Source: Paraburkholderia kururiensis
GTDB lineage: Bacteria > Pseudomonadota > Gammaproteobacteria > Burkholderiales > Burkholderiaceae
Assembly: GCF_034424375.1 (NCBI RefSeq)
Contig: NZ_CP139965.1
Location: forward strand, 1,116,001 to 1,180,000
Direction of reading: 5' to 3'
DNA length: 64,000 bases
Below are positions 34,051 to 42,439 of the stretch, one piece after another. The position numbers and the translations under genes are program-made. Each line of letters begins with the position of its first letter. Positions within the stretch are counted from its first letter, which is position 1. Under the pieces are notes generated by a model. It was given only the letters and a program-made list of their open reading frames with translations. It was not told where the DNA came from and did no database searches.

Positions 34051-34085
34051 CGTAGGGCCGTAAAGCAGTCGGGCGAACCCGTCAT

Positions 34086-34247
34086 TCACGCATCCAGCAC
34101 CAGCGGTCCGAGTGGATTATCGATAAGCATTTTCCACTCGCCGAAAAAGCCGGGAACTCGATCGACGTTACCTTCGTTGAATGCCTGATCCGGCAGCTCC
34201 ACCCCATGCTGCGGACTTCTCGCCGTGAGCGGTTGTGTTCCGGCCAT
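34086..34247 (-). CDS. Small hypothetical protein (53 residues)
   Basis: An ATG-initiated frame of 53 codons reading MAGTQPLTARSPQHGVELPD and on to VPGFFGEWKMLIDNP and a terminal LVLDA. The composition is balanced, acidic/aromatic and soluble, unlike the arginine-rich shadow frames around it. A GGGG stretch lies about 7 nt upstream. It is 69 nt downstream of the H-NS-type gene on the same strand and may be co-transcribed. No family is recognised. Confidence 0.45.
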   Translation of the reverse strand: MAGTQPLTARSPQHGVELPDQAFNEGNVDRVPGFFGEWKMLIDNPLGPLVLDA

Positions 34248-34316
34248 GCGACGACCCCGCACGCGTTTTTATTCCGGCGGCGCTCGATCCCCGCCGTGCG
34301 CCGCATCGCATTCGCT

Positions 34317-34634
34317 CTAACGGGAATTCGAGCGCGCGAGCGGTGTACCGGCGAATGGGTCGTTCGCCCAGTCCGGGCCTTTTTGCACGGGCGGCTTTGA
34401 AACCGGCTCCGACGGCAATTCGAAATGCTCGAGCGACTGCCCCGCGCTAATGGCCTGTTTCAGCCATTGCGGCATTGGCCCTTCGCCGCTCCAGCTCTCG
34501 CCATTCGCGCTGCGATAACGGCCCACCTGTGCATCGGCGGCGATTGCTGAGGCCAGATCATCCGGGCTAATTCCGAATTCCTCCATGCGGTGACGGAGAT
34601 AGGCAATCATGCTGTCGCGCTTGCGTTCATCCAT
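34317..34634 (-). CDS. H-NS-family nucleoid-associated protein (short)
   Basis: A 105-residue protein whose residues 40-76 (GRYRSANGESWSGEGPMPQW followed by LKQAI, then SLEHF) are the H-NS C-terminal DNA-binding domain with its xGxGxxPxW core, here GEGPMPQW. The N-terminal part (MDERKRDSMIAYLRHRMEEFGI) is a short helix rather than the long coiled coil of full H-NS, and a proline-rich tail follows. It could bind AT-rich DNA or modulate other H-NS proteins. The start at 34634 is chosen over an upstream frame to 34700 because the helix begins there. Confidence 0.8.
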   Translation of the reverse strand: MDERKRDSMIAYLRHRMEEFGISPDDLASAIAADAQVGRYRSANGESWSGEGPMPQWLKQAISAGQSLEHFELPSEPVSKPPVQKGPDWANDPFAGTPLARSNSR

Positions 34635-35205
34635 GAAACTTGCTTCCTTACAAACCGGTATCCGACATTTTTCTTGATTGCGTGCGGCAACGCACGGCAT
34701 GCAGAGCCGCCTCGCGGGCAGTTCGCCGTCGCCGCATCAAAATAGTGCCATAGGTACTAACCGAACTCGCCGTCGTTGGCGTGCGGGAGAATACACGGAT
34801 ATATCTCGACGCATCGATACGGCGCATGCTTACGTCGCCCGCCTTCCCGCCATCCGCAGCGATTAACGCTGCGGATATCGGCCGACCGGATGCGCCAGAT
34901 ACGCCCGGATCAGCTTGCGGTGAGAGGGGAGTCGAACGGTTGAAGGCGGGATTTGGCCTGAATCGGACCCACCGCTGGGGTGCTGTCCGGGGAAAGCTTC
35001 TCGCCGACCGTGCGAGACATCATACGCCGGTCGCCAGCGGGATTGCGCCGACGCCTGCAATTTCATTTTTTTGACCGGCGCGCTGCCGGTTCATTTTGCG
35101 CGACGCGAGACGCTTCGTTCGAAGCATCTTTCCCCATTCGCCGCCGCAATCGCCGGCGAAAAAACGGCGCTTGCGGCAGCGTTATCGAAGAGAGCCGGGT
35201 GGTTT
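34635..35205. other. 571-nt stretch without a recognisable gene
   Basis: Lies between the H-NS-type gene and the NCS1 permease gene. It contains a 25-bp perfect hairpin (listed separately) and a 67-codon minus-strand frame (34863-35066) whose arginine/serine-rich translation matches nothing I recognise and stops inside that hairpin. AT-rich tracts at 35061-35096 may belong to the permease transcript end. No further feature is supported. Confidence 0.6.
34852..34876. repeat. Perfect 10-bp-stem hairpin
   Basis: ATCCGCAGCG and its exact complement CGCTGCGGAT flank a 5-nt ATTAA centre. There is no T-tract on either side, so a simple intrinsic terminator is unlikely. A large operator or an RNA hairpin is possible. 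It stands alone in a gene-free stretch. Confidence 0.6.
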
Positions 35206-36576
35206 TCAATAACTGCCCGTATCCTCCCCACGCACGAACCACGTCCTTTTCGCCGACGCCAGCATGCCGCGATAAACGAGCCACGACACCACGAAGCTGG
35301 CCGGCGCGGAAAGCGACTGCACGGTGCCTTGCATGTTCATCAGCACGAAGCCGGCGAAGGCGCCCGCGAACCATGCGGTCAAACCGCCGGGGTTGAATGC
35401 GGGCACATGCGAATCGCGATACTCGATCGCATCGCCCACCAGTTCGTCATAGCGTGCCGACAGAATATGCGCGAGCGCCACGCCTACCCACGCCACGACG
35501 AAAATGCCTTGATAGGCGAGCGCCTGAAGGATCTTCGAAAACACGTCGGCCATCATCAGCGCATAGACCACCACGCCCACCACCAGCGCCCACGCGAACT
35601 TCGGCGCGCGCAGGCCGGCCACCTTCTGGAAGAACGCCTGCATGTTGATGGTCGCGAGATAGTAGTTCGCCGTGTTGATGCGCGACTGCGTGACCCACAC
35701 GAACAGCAGGCCCCAGATGCCCATGAGCTTGAGCAGTGCCAGCACGACGGAGACTTCGGAAAGCGTGCCGAGGCCCGGCGTCGTGCTGACCAGATAGATG
35801 CCCACGGCGCCGTTCAACAGGAACGTGACCAGATAGAACGGCATGCCGAAGTTGAAGCGGGCGTGGTAGACGGCGTCTTGCCTGCGGCCGAAACGGGCGT
35901 AGTCGAAGGTGAACATCATGAGCACCCAGACGCCCATGTAGTACACGAAGCAGTTCCACCAGCCGTTGGCGGGCACCGCGCCTTTCGGGCCGAAGTCGAG
36001 CCATGCCGCGTTGTAGCCGTATTCGTGGGTGGTCAGCACGACCGCGGCGACGAGCCCGAGCAGATAGAACGGCAACAGCACGCCGTTGAACTTGTCGAGC
36101 CAGTGCTGCACGCTGCCGAACACGAGCGGAACGCTGTAGCAGACCACGATGAGCGCAGCCCATCGGTAATCGAGCACGGGAAAGAGGCTGTGCGCCGCTA
36201 CCGCGATGACGGAGCCTTCGAATACCGCGTAATAGATGGCCGTTGCGAAGAAGATCAGGGTGGCGAGCGCGGCTCCCGAACTGCCGAACAGCACGCGCGA
36301 AAACAGTGCGACCGACAGGCCGGTGCGCACCGCATAGCGGCTGATCACGGCGTTGACGAGCCCATACGACACCACCGAAAGCGCCATGCCGATCAGCGCA
36401 TTGCGCGCGCCGTAGGTGAGCGCGAGCGTTGCGCCGACCACGATGTAGAACACGGCGCTGCATACCGCCCACCATGCCATGGTGAGCGAGAACGCCGGCA
36501 TGCGGGCGCTGTCCGGAATGGCAGCGGTCGATAGATCGAGGTCGCCTCCGGCGACTTCCTGCGTCAGATTGGCCAT
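35206..36576 (-). CDS. NCS1-family permease (purine/cytosine/allantoin type)
   Basis: A 456-residue membrane protein with about 12 helices. The N-terminal MANLTQEVAGGDLDLSTAAIP and first helix FSLTMAWWAVCSAVFYIVVG, together with GYNAAWLDFGPKG and the WWNCFVYYMGVWV segment, fit the nucleobase:cation symporter-1 family. It is the last gene of the minus-strand pxp/biotin cluster, 234 nt after pxpC, so import of the cyclic amide handled by the cluster is a reasonable inference. GAGGAG lies upstream of ATG 36576; the frame continues to 36783 but that part is not protein-like. Confidence 0.8.
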   Translation of the reverse strand: MANLTQEVAGGDLDLSTAAIPDSARMPAFSLTMAWWAVCSAVFYIVVGATLALTYGARNALIGMALSVVSYGLVNAVISRYAVRTGLSVALFSRVLFGSSGAALATLIFFATAIYYAVFEGSVIAVAAHSLFPVLDYRWAALIVVCYSVPLVFGSVQHWLDKFNGVLLPFYLLGLVAAVVLTTHEYGYNAAWLDFGPKGAVPANGWWNCFVYYMGVWVLMMFTFDYARFGRRQDAVYHARFNFGMPFYLVTFLLNGAVGIYLVSTTPGLGTLSEVSVVLALLKLMGIWGLLFVWVTQSRINTANYYLATINMQAFFQKVAGLRAPKFAWALVVGVVVYALMMADVFSKILQALAYQGIFVVAWVGVALAHILSARYDELVGDAIEYRDSHVPAFNPGGLTAWFAGAFAGFVLMNMQGTVQSLSAPASFVVSWLVYRGMLASAKRTWFVRGEDTGSY

Positions 36577-36810
36577 CAACGTGCTCCTCAATACACTGCG
36601 GGTCCAGGAAGGGCGGCGCCATGAGCGAGCGCGCTGACGCCGCCGGATAACGAACAGACTGCGCGAACAGAAACTGCGTGGGTCGTGCATCGATCGAACG
36701 GGCGCACGGGGCCGCGCGCGCCGCGAGGCAGCGTGCGGTGATTGAAAACGTGCGCTGGAAAGACGAGCCGCCGTGCGGCGCATGCGGCTCGCGGCGAACT
36801 GCTTTGCGCG

Positions 36811-37806
36811 CTATCGCAGCAGCACTTCGCGCAGGCGTGCGAGTCTCAGTTGCGCTTCACGCCGTGCGGCGAGCGTTTGCGCCATCGTGACGGGCACGAA
36901 GCGCGCCTGATGGTTCGGCTGCATCTGGCCAATCCGGTCCATGTCGGCGCTGATGACGGTGCCGATGGTCGCGTAGCCGCCGCCTGACACTGCATCGCGA
37001 TGCAGGATGATCGGCTCCAGTCCGGCCGGCACCTGAATCGAGCCCACCGGATAGCAGGCGTCCACGATGTTCGACGGATCGGCGCCCGCGCCGAACGGCT
37101 GCTCGCGCGGCTTGAATTCGAGCGGCCTGCCCTGCTTGTAGCGATAGCCGATGCGGTCGGCTTCGGGCGCCACCACCCAGGCGTCTTCGAAGAAAGACGC
37201 GGCCGATGCGTCGGTGAGGCGATGGTGGTAGAGGCCCGGCAGTACCCGCAGTTCGACCTCGCGGGCAAGCGGCGAGCGCAGCGCGGCGGGCAGTTCCGTG
37301 CCTTCGCGCGCCGGTCCGCGCTCGCGTCCCATCGCGAGCCGGTCGCCCTTCTGCAGACGCCGGCCTTCGTGGCCGCCGAAGGCGCCCAGCGCATAGGTGG
37401 AGCGGCTGCCCAGCACCACGGGCACGTCGATGCCGCCTGCCACGGCCAGATACGCGCGTGCGCCGCCTTTCACGTAGTCGAACGTGAGCGTGCTGCCTGC
37501 CTTGATTCGCAGCGCGACATTGCAGGCCTGCGCCACGCCGTCGATCTTCGGCAGCATGTCGGCGCCCGTGACCGCGATCAGCGTCTCCGCATGGAACAGC
37601 AGTTGCGGGCCGAGCAGCGTGCATTCGAGCGCGGCGGCGGATTCGAGGTTGCCCACCAGCAGATTGGCCGCGCGCAACGCGTATTGATCGAGCGCGCCGG
37701 AAGGTGGAATGCCGACGTGGTAATACCCTTGCCGGCCGGTGTCCTGCACCGAGGTGGCGAGGCCGGGCTTGACCACTTCGATGGCGAGGCGGGAATCAGT
37801 CGGCAT
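36811..37806 (-). CDS. pxpC: 5-oxoprolinase subunit C / biotin-dependent carboxyltransferase
   Basis: A 331-residue protein of the KipA/PxpC family, homologous to half of the carboxyltransferase/amidolyase part of urea carboxylase. It begins IEVVKPGLATSVQDTGRQGY with the following GIPPSGALDQYALRAANLLVGN, and has YLAVAGGIDVPVVLGSRST near residue 150, all strongly conserved. The start overlaps the pxpB end by 11 nt. It acts with PxpB and PxpA; the adjacent biotin carboxylase and carrier genes suggest a biotin-using version of the reaction. Confidence 0.9.
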   Translation of the reverse strand: MPTDSRLAIEVVKPGLATSVQDTGRQGYYHVGIPPSGALDQYALRAANLLVGNLESAAALECTLLGPQLLFHAETLIAVTGADMLPKIDGVAQACNVALRIKAGSTLTFDYVKGGARAYLAVAGGIDVPVVLGSRSTYALGAFGGHEGRRLQKGDRLAMGRERGPAREGTELPAALRSPLAREVELRVLPGLYHHRLTDASAASFFEDAWVVAPEADRIGYRYKQGRPLEFKPREQPFGAGADPSNIVDACYPVGSIQVPAGLEPIILHRDAVSGGGYATIGTVISADMDRIGQMQPNHQARFVPVTMAQTLAARREAQLRLARLREVLLR

Positions 37807-38671
37807 GGAGCACCTCGACCAGTGAACGGTTGTATGCGTCGGGGTCGCGCAGGAAGGATTCGAGCGAGAAATTCACGTCGCGCACGCGCAGCGAGAACGT
37901 GCCGGCTTCCACGGCGGCCACGGCTTCGTCGTACGCGGCGCGGTCAATGGGCTTGAACTTCACGATGTCGCCGGGCCGGAAGAACACCATGAAGTCGCGC
38001 AGATAATCGAGCCGCTGTGCCGGATCGAAGATGGGCGCGGGCGTCACGCCGAACATCTGATAGCCGCCCGCGCCGCGCACCGAGTAGATGCAGCCGAAGC
38101 AGCCGCCGTGGCCCACCGTCAGCTTCGGCGTATCGGTGCGGGGCCGCACGTACTTGGGCACCTGCAGTTGCCGCGCGCGCTCGACCATCTGGAACATGAA
38201 GGGCAGACCCGCCACGAAGCCCACCATCGAGACGAACCACGGCGAGCCGGCGTGCGCGGCGATGAAGTCGTCCACGCTGGCCTTGCCGTTGATCCGCGCC
38301 GCGTATTCCAGATCCGTCGACTCCGGGTCCTGATGCCGCTCGCGAAAACGCATCAGCGTTTCGTGCGTCCACGGGTCGTTGTACAGCACGGGAATTTCGA
38401 TGATGCGCGTGGCGATGTTCAGCTCCGCATCGCCGGTTTGTGCCTCGATGTCCTTGAGCAAGGCGAGCAGCGACTCGGGGTCGATCACGTCCGGGTCGTA
38501 GCGCACCTGGTAGGACGCATTGGCCGGGCAGATGTCGACGATGCCGGGCACGTCGCGGCGCTGCAGTTCGCGCGTGATCGCCGTGCCCTTGAAGAAGGCG
38601 TCGAGCGACATTTCCTCGCTGATCTCCACGAAGATGAATTCGTCGCCGCCGAACGTATAGCGGGTGGTCAT
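37796..38671 (-). CDS. pxpB: 5-oxoprolinase subunit B family (KipI-like)
   Basis: A 291-residue KipI/PxpB-family protein: RYTFGGDEFIFVEISEEMSL at the N-terminus, PVLYNDPWTHETL mid-way, then GFVAGLPFMFQM and the family core RTDTPKLTVGHG with GCFGCIYSVRGAGGYQMFG. At 291 residues it is longer than the usual 220-240, with extra residues at the C-terminus. Start and stop overlap the neighbouring genes (4 nt with the biotin carboxylase gene, 11 nt with pxpC), so translation is coupled. A much longer in-frame extension upstream is a shadow of the carboxylase gene. Confidence 0.88.
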   Translation of the reverse strand: MTTRYTFGGDEFIFVEISEEMSLDAFFKGTAITRELQRRDVPGIVDICPANASYQVRYDPDVIDPESLLALLKDIEAQTGDAELNIATRIIEIPVLYNDPWTHETLMRFRERHQDPESTDLEYAARINGKASVDDFIAAHAGSPWFVSMVGFVAGLPFMFQMVERARQLQVPKYVRPRTDTPKLTVGHGGCFGCIYSVRGAGGYQMFGVTPAPIFDPAQRLDYLRDFMVFFRPGDIVKFKPIDRAAYDEAVAAVEAGTFSLRVRDVNFSLESFLRDPDAYNRSLVEVLHAD

Positions 38672-40128
38672 GCGGCCTCCTCGTGGTGCGCGGCCGCGGC
38701 GGCCAGTTGTTCGCGCGACGCCGCGAGCCACGCTTCGAGATAGTTCGTGTGATAGCGGCCCGCGCGCACGTCGTCGTCGGCCAGCAAGGCGCGATGCAGT
38801 TGCGCCGTGGTCTTCACGCCGCCGATGTGCAGTTCGGCAAGCGCGCGTGCGAGGCGCGCGAGCGTGGCGGGGCGGCTTTCGTCGAAGACGATCAGCTTGG
38901 CGAGCAGCGAATCGTAGAACGGCGGCACCACGTAGCCCGGATAGAGCATGGAGTCGATGCGCACGCCCGGACCGGCTGGCCACACCAGTTCCTCGATGCG
39001 TCCGGGGCTCGGGCGGAAATCGTGCGCCGGGTCTTCGGCGTTGATCCGGCATTCGATGGCCGCGCCGCGCATCACGATGTCGCTCTGGCTCAGGCGCAAG
39101 GGTTCGCCGTCGGCGATACGCAGCGTTTCCCGCACGAGGTCGACGCCCGTGATCGCTTCGGTCACCGGATGCTCGACCTGGATGCGCGTATTCATTTCGA
39201 TGAAATAGAACTCGCCGCGCGCGTCGTCGAACAGATACTCCAGCGTGCCCGCACTGCGATAGCCCACCTGCCGCGCGAGCCGCGTCGCCGACGCGCACAG
39301 CGCGCTGCGCAGTGCCGGCGTGAGCGAAGGCGAGGGCGCTTCTTCCATGATCTTCTGGCGACGCCGTTGCAGCGAGCATTCGCGCTCGAACAGATGGACC
39401 ACGTCGTGCCCGTCGCCCAGCACCTGCACCTCGATATGCCGGGCGCGCGCGATGAAGCGTTCGAGATAGACGCCGCCGTTGCCGAACGCGGCCTGCGCTT
39501 CGCGCTGCGCGAGCGGCAGTTCGGCATCCAGTTGCGCAGCGTCGTGCGCCACGCGGATGCCGCGCCCGCCGCCGCCGGCTGCCGCCTTGATCATCACCGG
39601 ATAGCCGATGCGCTCCGCGATGCGGCGTGCTTCGTCGAGCGAGAGCACGATGCCGTTGCTGCCCGGCACGGTGGGAACGTCGGCACGCTGCGCCGTTTCG
39701 CGCGCCTTGGCCTTGTCGCCCATGGTCGCGATCACGTTCGACGAAGGGCCGACGAAGATCAACCCGGCGGCCTCCACCTGCGCCGCGAACGCCGCGTTCT
39801 CCGACAGGAAGCCGTACCCCGGATGGATGGCGTCGGCCCCGCACTGTTTTGCCGCGGCAAGAATGGCCGACGGATTCAGGTAGCTCTTCGCCGCGTGCGA
39901 CGAGCCGATGTGAACGGCCTCGTCCGCCATGCGGGCCGCGAGGCTTTCGCGGTCGGCGTCGCTCACCACGGCCACCGCCCGCATGCCCAGCTCGTGCGCG
40001 GCGCGGATCACGCGCACGGCGATCTCGCCGCGATTGGCGACCAGCACCGTGCGAATGCGCCTGGGTTGATAGAACGCCGTGCCAACGGCGTCGGCATCCG
40101 ACGAATTCACTCTGCTCATGGCGCTCAT
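38668..40128 (-). CDS. Biotin carboxylase (AccC-like)
   Basis: A 486-residue ATP-grasp enzyme with all biotin carboxylase motifs: VLVANRGEIAVRVIRAA near the start, MGDKAKARETAQ, the glycine-rich loop KAAAGGGGRGIRV, EVQVLGDGHDVVHLFERECS and FIEMNTRIQVEHPVTE. The N-terminus is about 25 residues longer than usual (MSAMSRVNSSDADAV...). It overlaps the carrier gene and pxpB by 4 nt on each side. It is most likely a dedicated carboxylase for the PxpBC pair rather than the housekeeping acetyl-CoA carboxylase, because no other acc genes accompany it. Confidence 0.9.
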   Translation of the reverse strand: MSAMSRVNSSDADAVGTAFYQPRRIRTVLVANRGEIAVRVIRAAHELGMRAVAVVSDADRESLAARMADEAVHIGSSHAAKSYLNPSAILAAAKQCGADAIHPGYGFLSENAAFAAQVEAAGLIFVGPSSNVIATMGDKAKARETAQRADVPTVPGSNGIVLSLDEARRIAERIGYPVMIKAAAGGGGRGIRVAHDAAQLDAELPLAQREAQAAFGNGGVYLERFIARARHIEVQVLGDGHDVVHLFERECSLQRRRQKIMEEAPSPSLTPALRSALCASATRLARQVGYRSAGTLEYLFDDARGEFYFIEMNTRIQVEHPVTEAITGVDLVRETLRIADGEPLRLSQSDIVMRGAAIECRINAEDPAHDFRPSPGRIEELVWPAGPGVRIDSMLYPGYVVPPFYDSLLAKLIVFDESRPATLARLARALAELHIGGVKTTAQLHRALLADDDVRAGRYHTNYLEAWLAASREQLAAAAAHHEEAA

Positions 40129-40370
40129 TCCTCGATCCGCATCAGAACCTGGCCCGCGTCGACGGGCTCGCCGTCGTCCACCAGAATTTCGATCACGCGG
40201 CCGGCTATGCCCGCTTCGACGTCGTTGAACTGCTTCATCACTTCAACCAGTCCCACCACCGTCCCGCTTTCCACTGACGTACCGGCTTCGACAAAAGGCG
40301 CGGCATCGGGCGACGGGCGCCGGTAGAACGTGCCGGGCAAGGGACTGACGATCTCGTGTTGTTGTGCCAT
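40125..40370 (-). CDS. Biotin carboxyl carrier protein (AccB-like, short)
   Basis: An 81-residue protein that is only the biotinyl domain: LPGTFYRRPSPDAAPFVEAG, then the biotinylation site VEVMKQFN (Lys46) and a C-terminal barrel strand. The usual site is AMKM; here it is VMKQ, as in AccB of acetyl-CoA carboxylase and carriers of the pxp type. It lacks the long N-terminal part of housekeeping AccB, which suggests a dedicated carrier for the neighbouring biotin carboxylase, with which it overlaps by 4 nt. Confidence 0.9.
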   Translation of the reverse strand: MAQQHEIVSPLPGTFYRRPSPDAAPFVEAGTSVESGTVVGLVEVMKQFNDVEAGIAGRVIEILVDDGEPVDAGQVLMRIEE

Positions 40371-40403
40371 CTGGGGCTCCTCATCGTTGTTGTGGGCGGC
40401 GTG

Positions 40404-41183
40404 TCAGCGCGAAGCCGCGTGCAGGGGCGCCGCGACGCGAATGTCGTGGCTCACGAGCGCGTCGCGCGTCGCTTCGACCAGCCTGAGCGCGCCGGGCGTG
40501 TCGCTATGAATGCAGACGGAGTCGAAGTCGATCTCGATGTCTTCGCCGTCCACCGTTCTGACCCGTCCTTCCACGCAGGCGCGCACCACCTTCGCCGCCA
40601 CCTGCGCCGGGTCGAGCTTGCCCACGCGGCGCGTGAAGACGATGGAGCCGCTGCGGTCGTAGTCACGGTCGGCGTAAAACTCGCGCACTACCGGCTGGCC
40701 GAGTTCGCGTGCGATCCGGTAGGTCACCGAAGCTTCCATGCAATACAGCAGCAGCGTGGGATCGAGCCGCCTTAGCGTTTCGACCAGCAGCCGCGACAGG
40801 CCCTCGTCCTGTGCGGCGAGCATGTAGAGTGCGCCGTGCGGCTTGACGTGCTGCACGCTGACATCGTGAAGGCGCGCGAACTCGCGCAGCGCGCCGAGCT
40901 GAAAAACGATGTCGTTGACGAGCGCCTGCGGCGTCTCCGTCAAGGTGCGGCGGCCGAACCCCACGAGGTCGCGAAAGCCGGGGTGCGCGCCCACGCCCAC
41001 GCCCGCCTGTTTCGCAAGCTGGACCGTGCGCGCCATGATGTTGGGATCGCCGGCGTGAAAGCCGGTCGCGATGTTGGCCGAACTGATGAGCGGCATGATG
41101 TCTTCATCGACGCCGTCGCCGATCGTCCAGGAACCGAAGCCTTCCCCCATGTCGGAATTCAGGTCGACGCGGTGTTTCTTCAT
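40404..41183 (-). CDS. pxpA: 5-oxoprolinase subunit A (LamB/YcsF family)
   Basis: A 259-residue LamB/YcsF protein with the hallmark N-terminus VDLNSDMGEGFGSW, the SSANIATGFHAGDP segment, GAHPGFRDLVGFGRR and VKPHGALYMLA. PxpA is the subunit that, with PxpB and PxpC, opens 5-oxoproline with ATP in many bacteria. It is the first gene of the minus-strand operon pxpA-carrier-carboxylase-pxpB-pxpC-permease and is divergent from a LysR gene. ATG 41183 gives the normal start; the frame extends upstream without protein-like sequence. Confidence 0.92.
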   Translation of the reverse strand: MKKHRVDLNSDMGEGFGSWTIGDGVDEDIMPLISSANIATGFHAGDPNIMARTVQLAKQAGVGVGAHPGFRDLVGFGRRTLTETPQALVNDIVFQLGALREFARLHDVSVQHVKPHGALYMLAAQDEGLSRLLVETLRRLDPTLLLYCMEASVTYRIARELGQPVVREFYADRDYDRSGSIVFTRRVGKLDPAQVAAKVVRACVEGRVRTVDGEDIEIDFDSVCIHSDTPGALRLVEATRDALVSHDIRVAAPLHAASR

Positions 41184-41272
41184 GCTGGGTCTCTCTCCTC
41201 GATGAGAAGAGCGCGCGCCGTGCGATGCCTGCGTGCGCTCCGTCGAGAAGAACATTAGCCGGTCGCCATTCG

Positions 41273-41293
41273 CCAAAATAGTTCTATTTTTGG
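41273..41293. promoter_or_regulatory. Candidate LysR operator in the pxpA-LysR divergent gap
   Basis: CCAAAATAG (41273-41281) and CTATTTTTGG (41284-41293) form an inverted repeat with a 2-nt centre and one unpaired base, 90 nt before the pxpA start. It is the main AT-rich element in the 271-nt gap and overlaps a plausible promoter for either gene. Confidence 0.5.
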
Positions 41294-41454
41294 ATGGGAC
41301 GCTATCTGTTTTTTCGATGGCACGCGCCGCGCATGAACGGGCGCAGAGACTTGCCGGCACAGGAGCCGCGCCGGGTGAATACCCGGACCGCCGCGATTTT
41401 TTTGGCGGGAATACGATACGACGCGTCTCGATATCGATTTTTCGGATGCGCGCC

Positions 41455-42372
41455 ATGGCCCTGACGCTTCGGCAATTGAAGTACTTCGTCGCGACTGCGG
41501 AACTCGGGCAGATCTCGCAGGCCGCCATTCAGCTGACCATTTCGCAGTCGGCCGTCACCAATGCGATCAAGGAACTGGAAGACGACCTGGGCACGCAGCT
41601 CTTCATGCGTACCTCGGCGGGCGTGACGTTGACCACGACGGGGCGGCGCTTTCTCAACCACGCCTATACGATTCTTGCCTCCGTGGACGAGGCGATGCGC
41701 ATTCCGAACCTGGAAAGCACGCTGACCGGCACGTTGACGCTCGCGGCCAGCTACACCGTGCTCGGCTATTTCCTGCCGCATCACCTGCAACGGATGAGCA
41801 CGCTCTATCCGCGGCTCACCATCCAGTTGCACGAACTGAATCGCGAGTCCATCGAAGAGGGCTTGATCACGGACCGCTACGACATGGCCGTGTTGCTCAC
41901 CTCGAACGTGGCCAATCCGGAGCTGACGCTGGAGCCGGTGATCCACTCGCCGCGGCGCCTGTGGCTGTGCGCGCAGCATCCCTTGCTCAAGCGCGAAAAC
42001 GTGACGCTCGCCGACGTGGCCGCCGAACCCTTCGTGATGTTGACCGTCGACGAAGCGGCCTACACGGCTTTGCGTTACTGGAACGAAACCCCTTACCGGC
42101 CGAACGTGAAGCTGCGCACGTCGTCGGTCGAAGCCGTGCGCAGCATGGTGGCGAACGGCAGCGGCGTGGCGATTCTCTCGGACATGGTCTACCGGCCGTG
42201 GTCGCTGGAAGGGCGGCGCATCGAAACCATTCAGCTGCGCGACCCGGTGCCGCCGATGAGCGTCGGACTCGCGTGGCGCAGAAACGCCGAACTGAGCCCG
42301 GCCATGCATGCCGTGCGCGAATATTTCCGGCACACGTTCATGGAACCTCGGCCGCTGATCGGTGGAGGTTGA
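41455..42372 (+). CDS. LysR-family regulator (probable regulator of the pxp/biotin operon)
   Basis: A 305-residue LysR protein: winged HTH at 1-65 (MALTLRQLKYFVATAELGQ, recognition region SQSAVTNAIKELEDDLG) and a periplasmic-binding-like effector domain after it. It is divergent from pxpA with an inverted repeat in the gap, the standard arrangement for a local regulator. The ATG at 41455 starts the family N-terminus; an in-frame ATG three codons earlier (41446) is possible. Confidence 0.88.
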   Translation: MALTLRQLKYFVATAELGQISQAAIQLTISQSAVTNAIKELEDDLGTQLFMRTSAGVTLTTTGRRFLNHAYTILASVDEAMRIPNLESTLTGTLTLAASYTVLGYFLPHHLQRMSTLYPRLTIQLHELNRESIEEGLITDRYDMAVLLTSNVANPELTLEPVIHSPRRLWLCAQHPLLKRENVTLADVAAEPFVMLTVDEAAYTALRYWNETPYRPNVKLRTSSVEAVRSMVANGSGVAILSDMVYRPWSLEGRRIETIQLRDPVPPMSVGLAWRRNAELSPAMHAVREYFRHTFMEPRPLIGGG

Positions 42373-42439
42373 GCGATGGCAACCGAGCGATGGCAGTTAA
42401 GCGAGCGATGTTTGTGGCGTCCTTCGAGCGAGGCCGCTT

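Noticed and set aside
34863..35066. 67-codon minus-strand frame after the H-NS-type gene
   Set aside because: Basic, serine-rich translation without a family or good ribosome site; treated as non-coding.
38672..39844. Upstream in-frame extension of pxpB to a 682-codon protein
   Set aside because: The extension reads through the biotin carboxylase gene in the wrong frame and is arginine-rich; pxpB starts at 38671.
40125..40128. Idea that the biotin carrier and carboxylase are the housekeeping accBC
   Set aside because: The carrier is only 81 residues, and both overlap pxp genes, which points to a dedicated system; kept as the less likely option.
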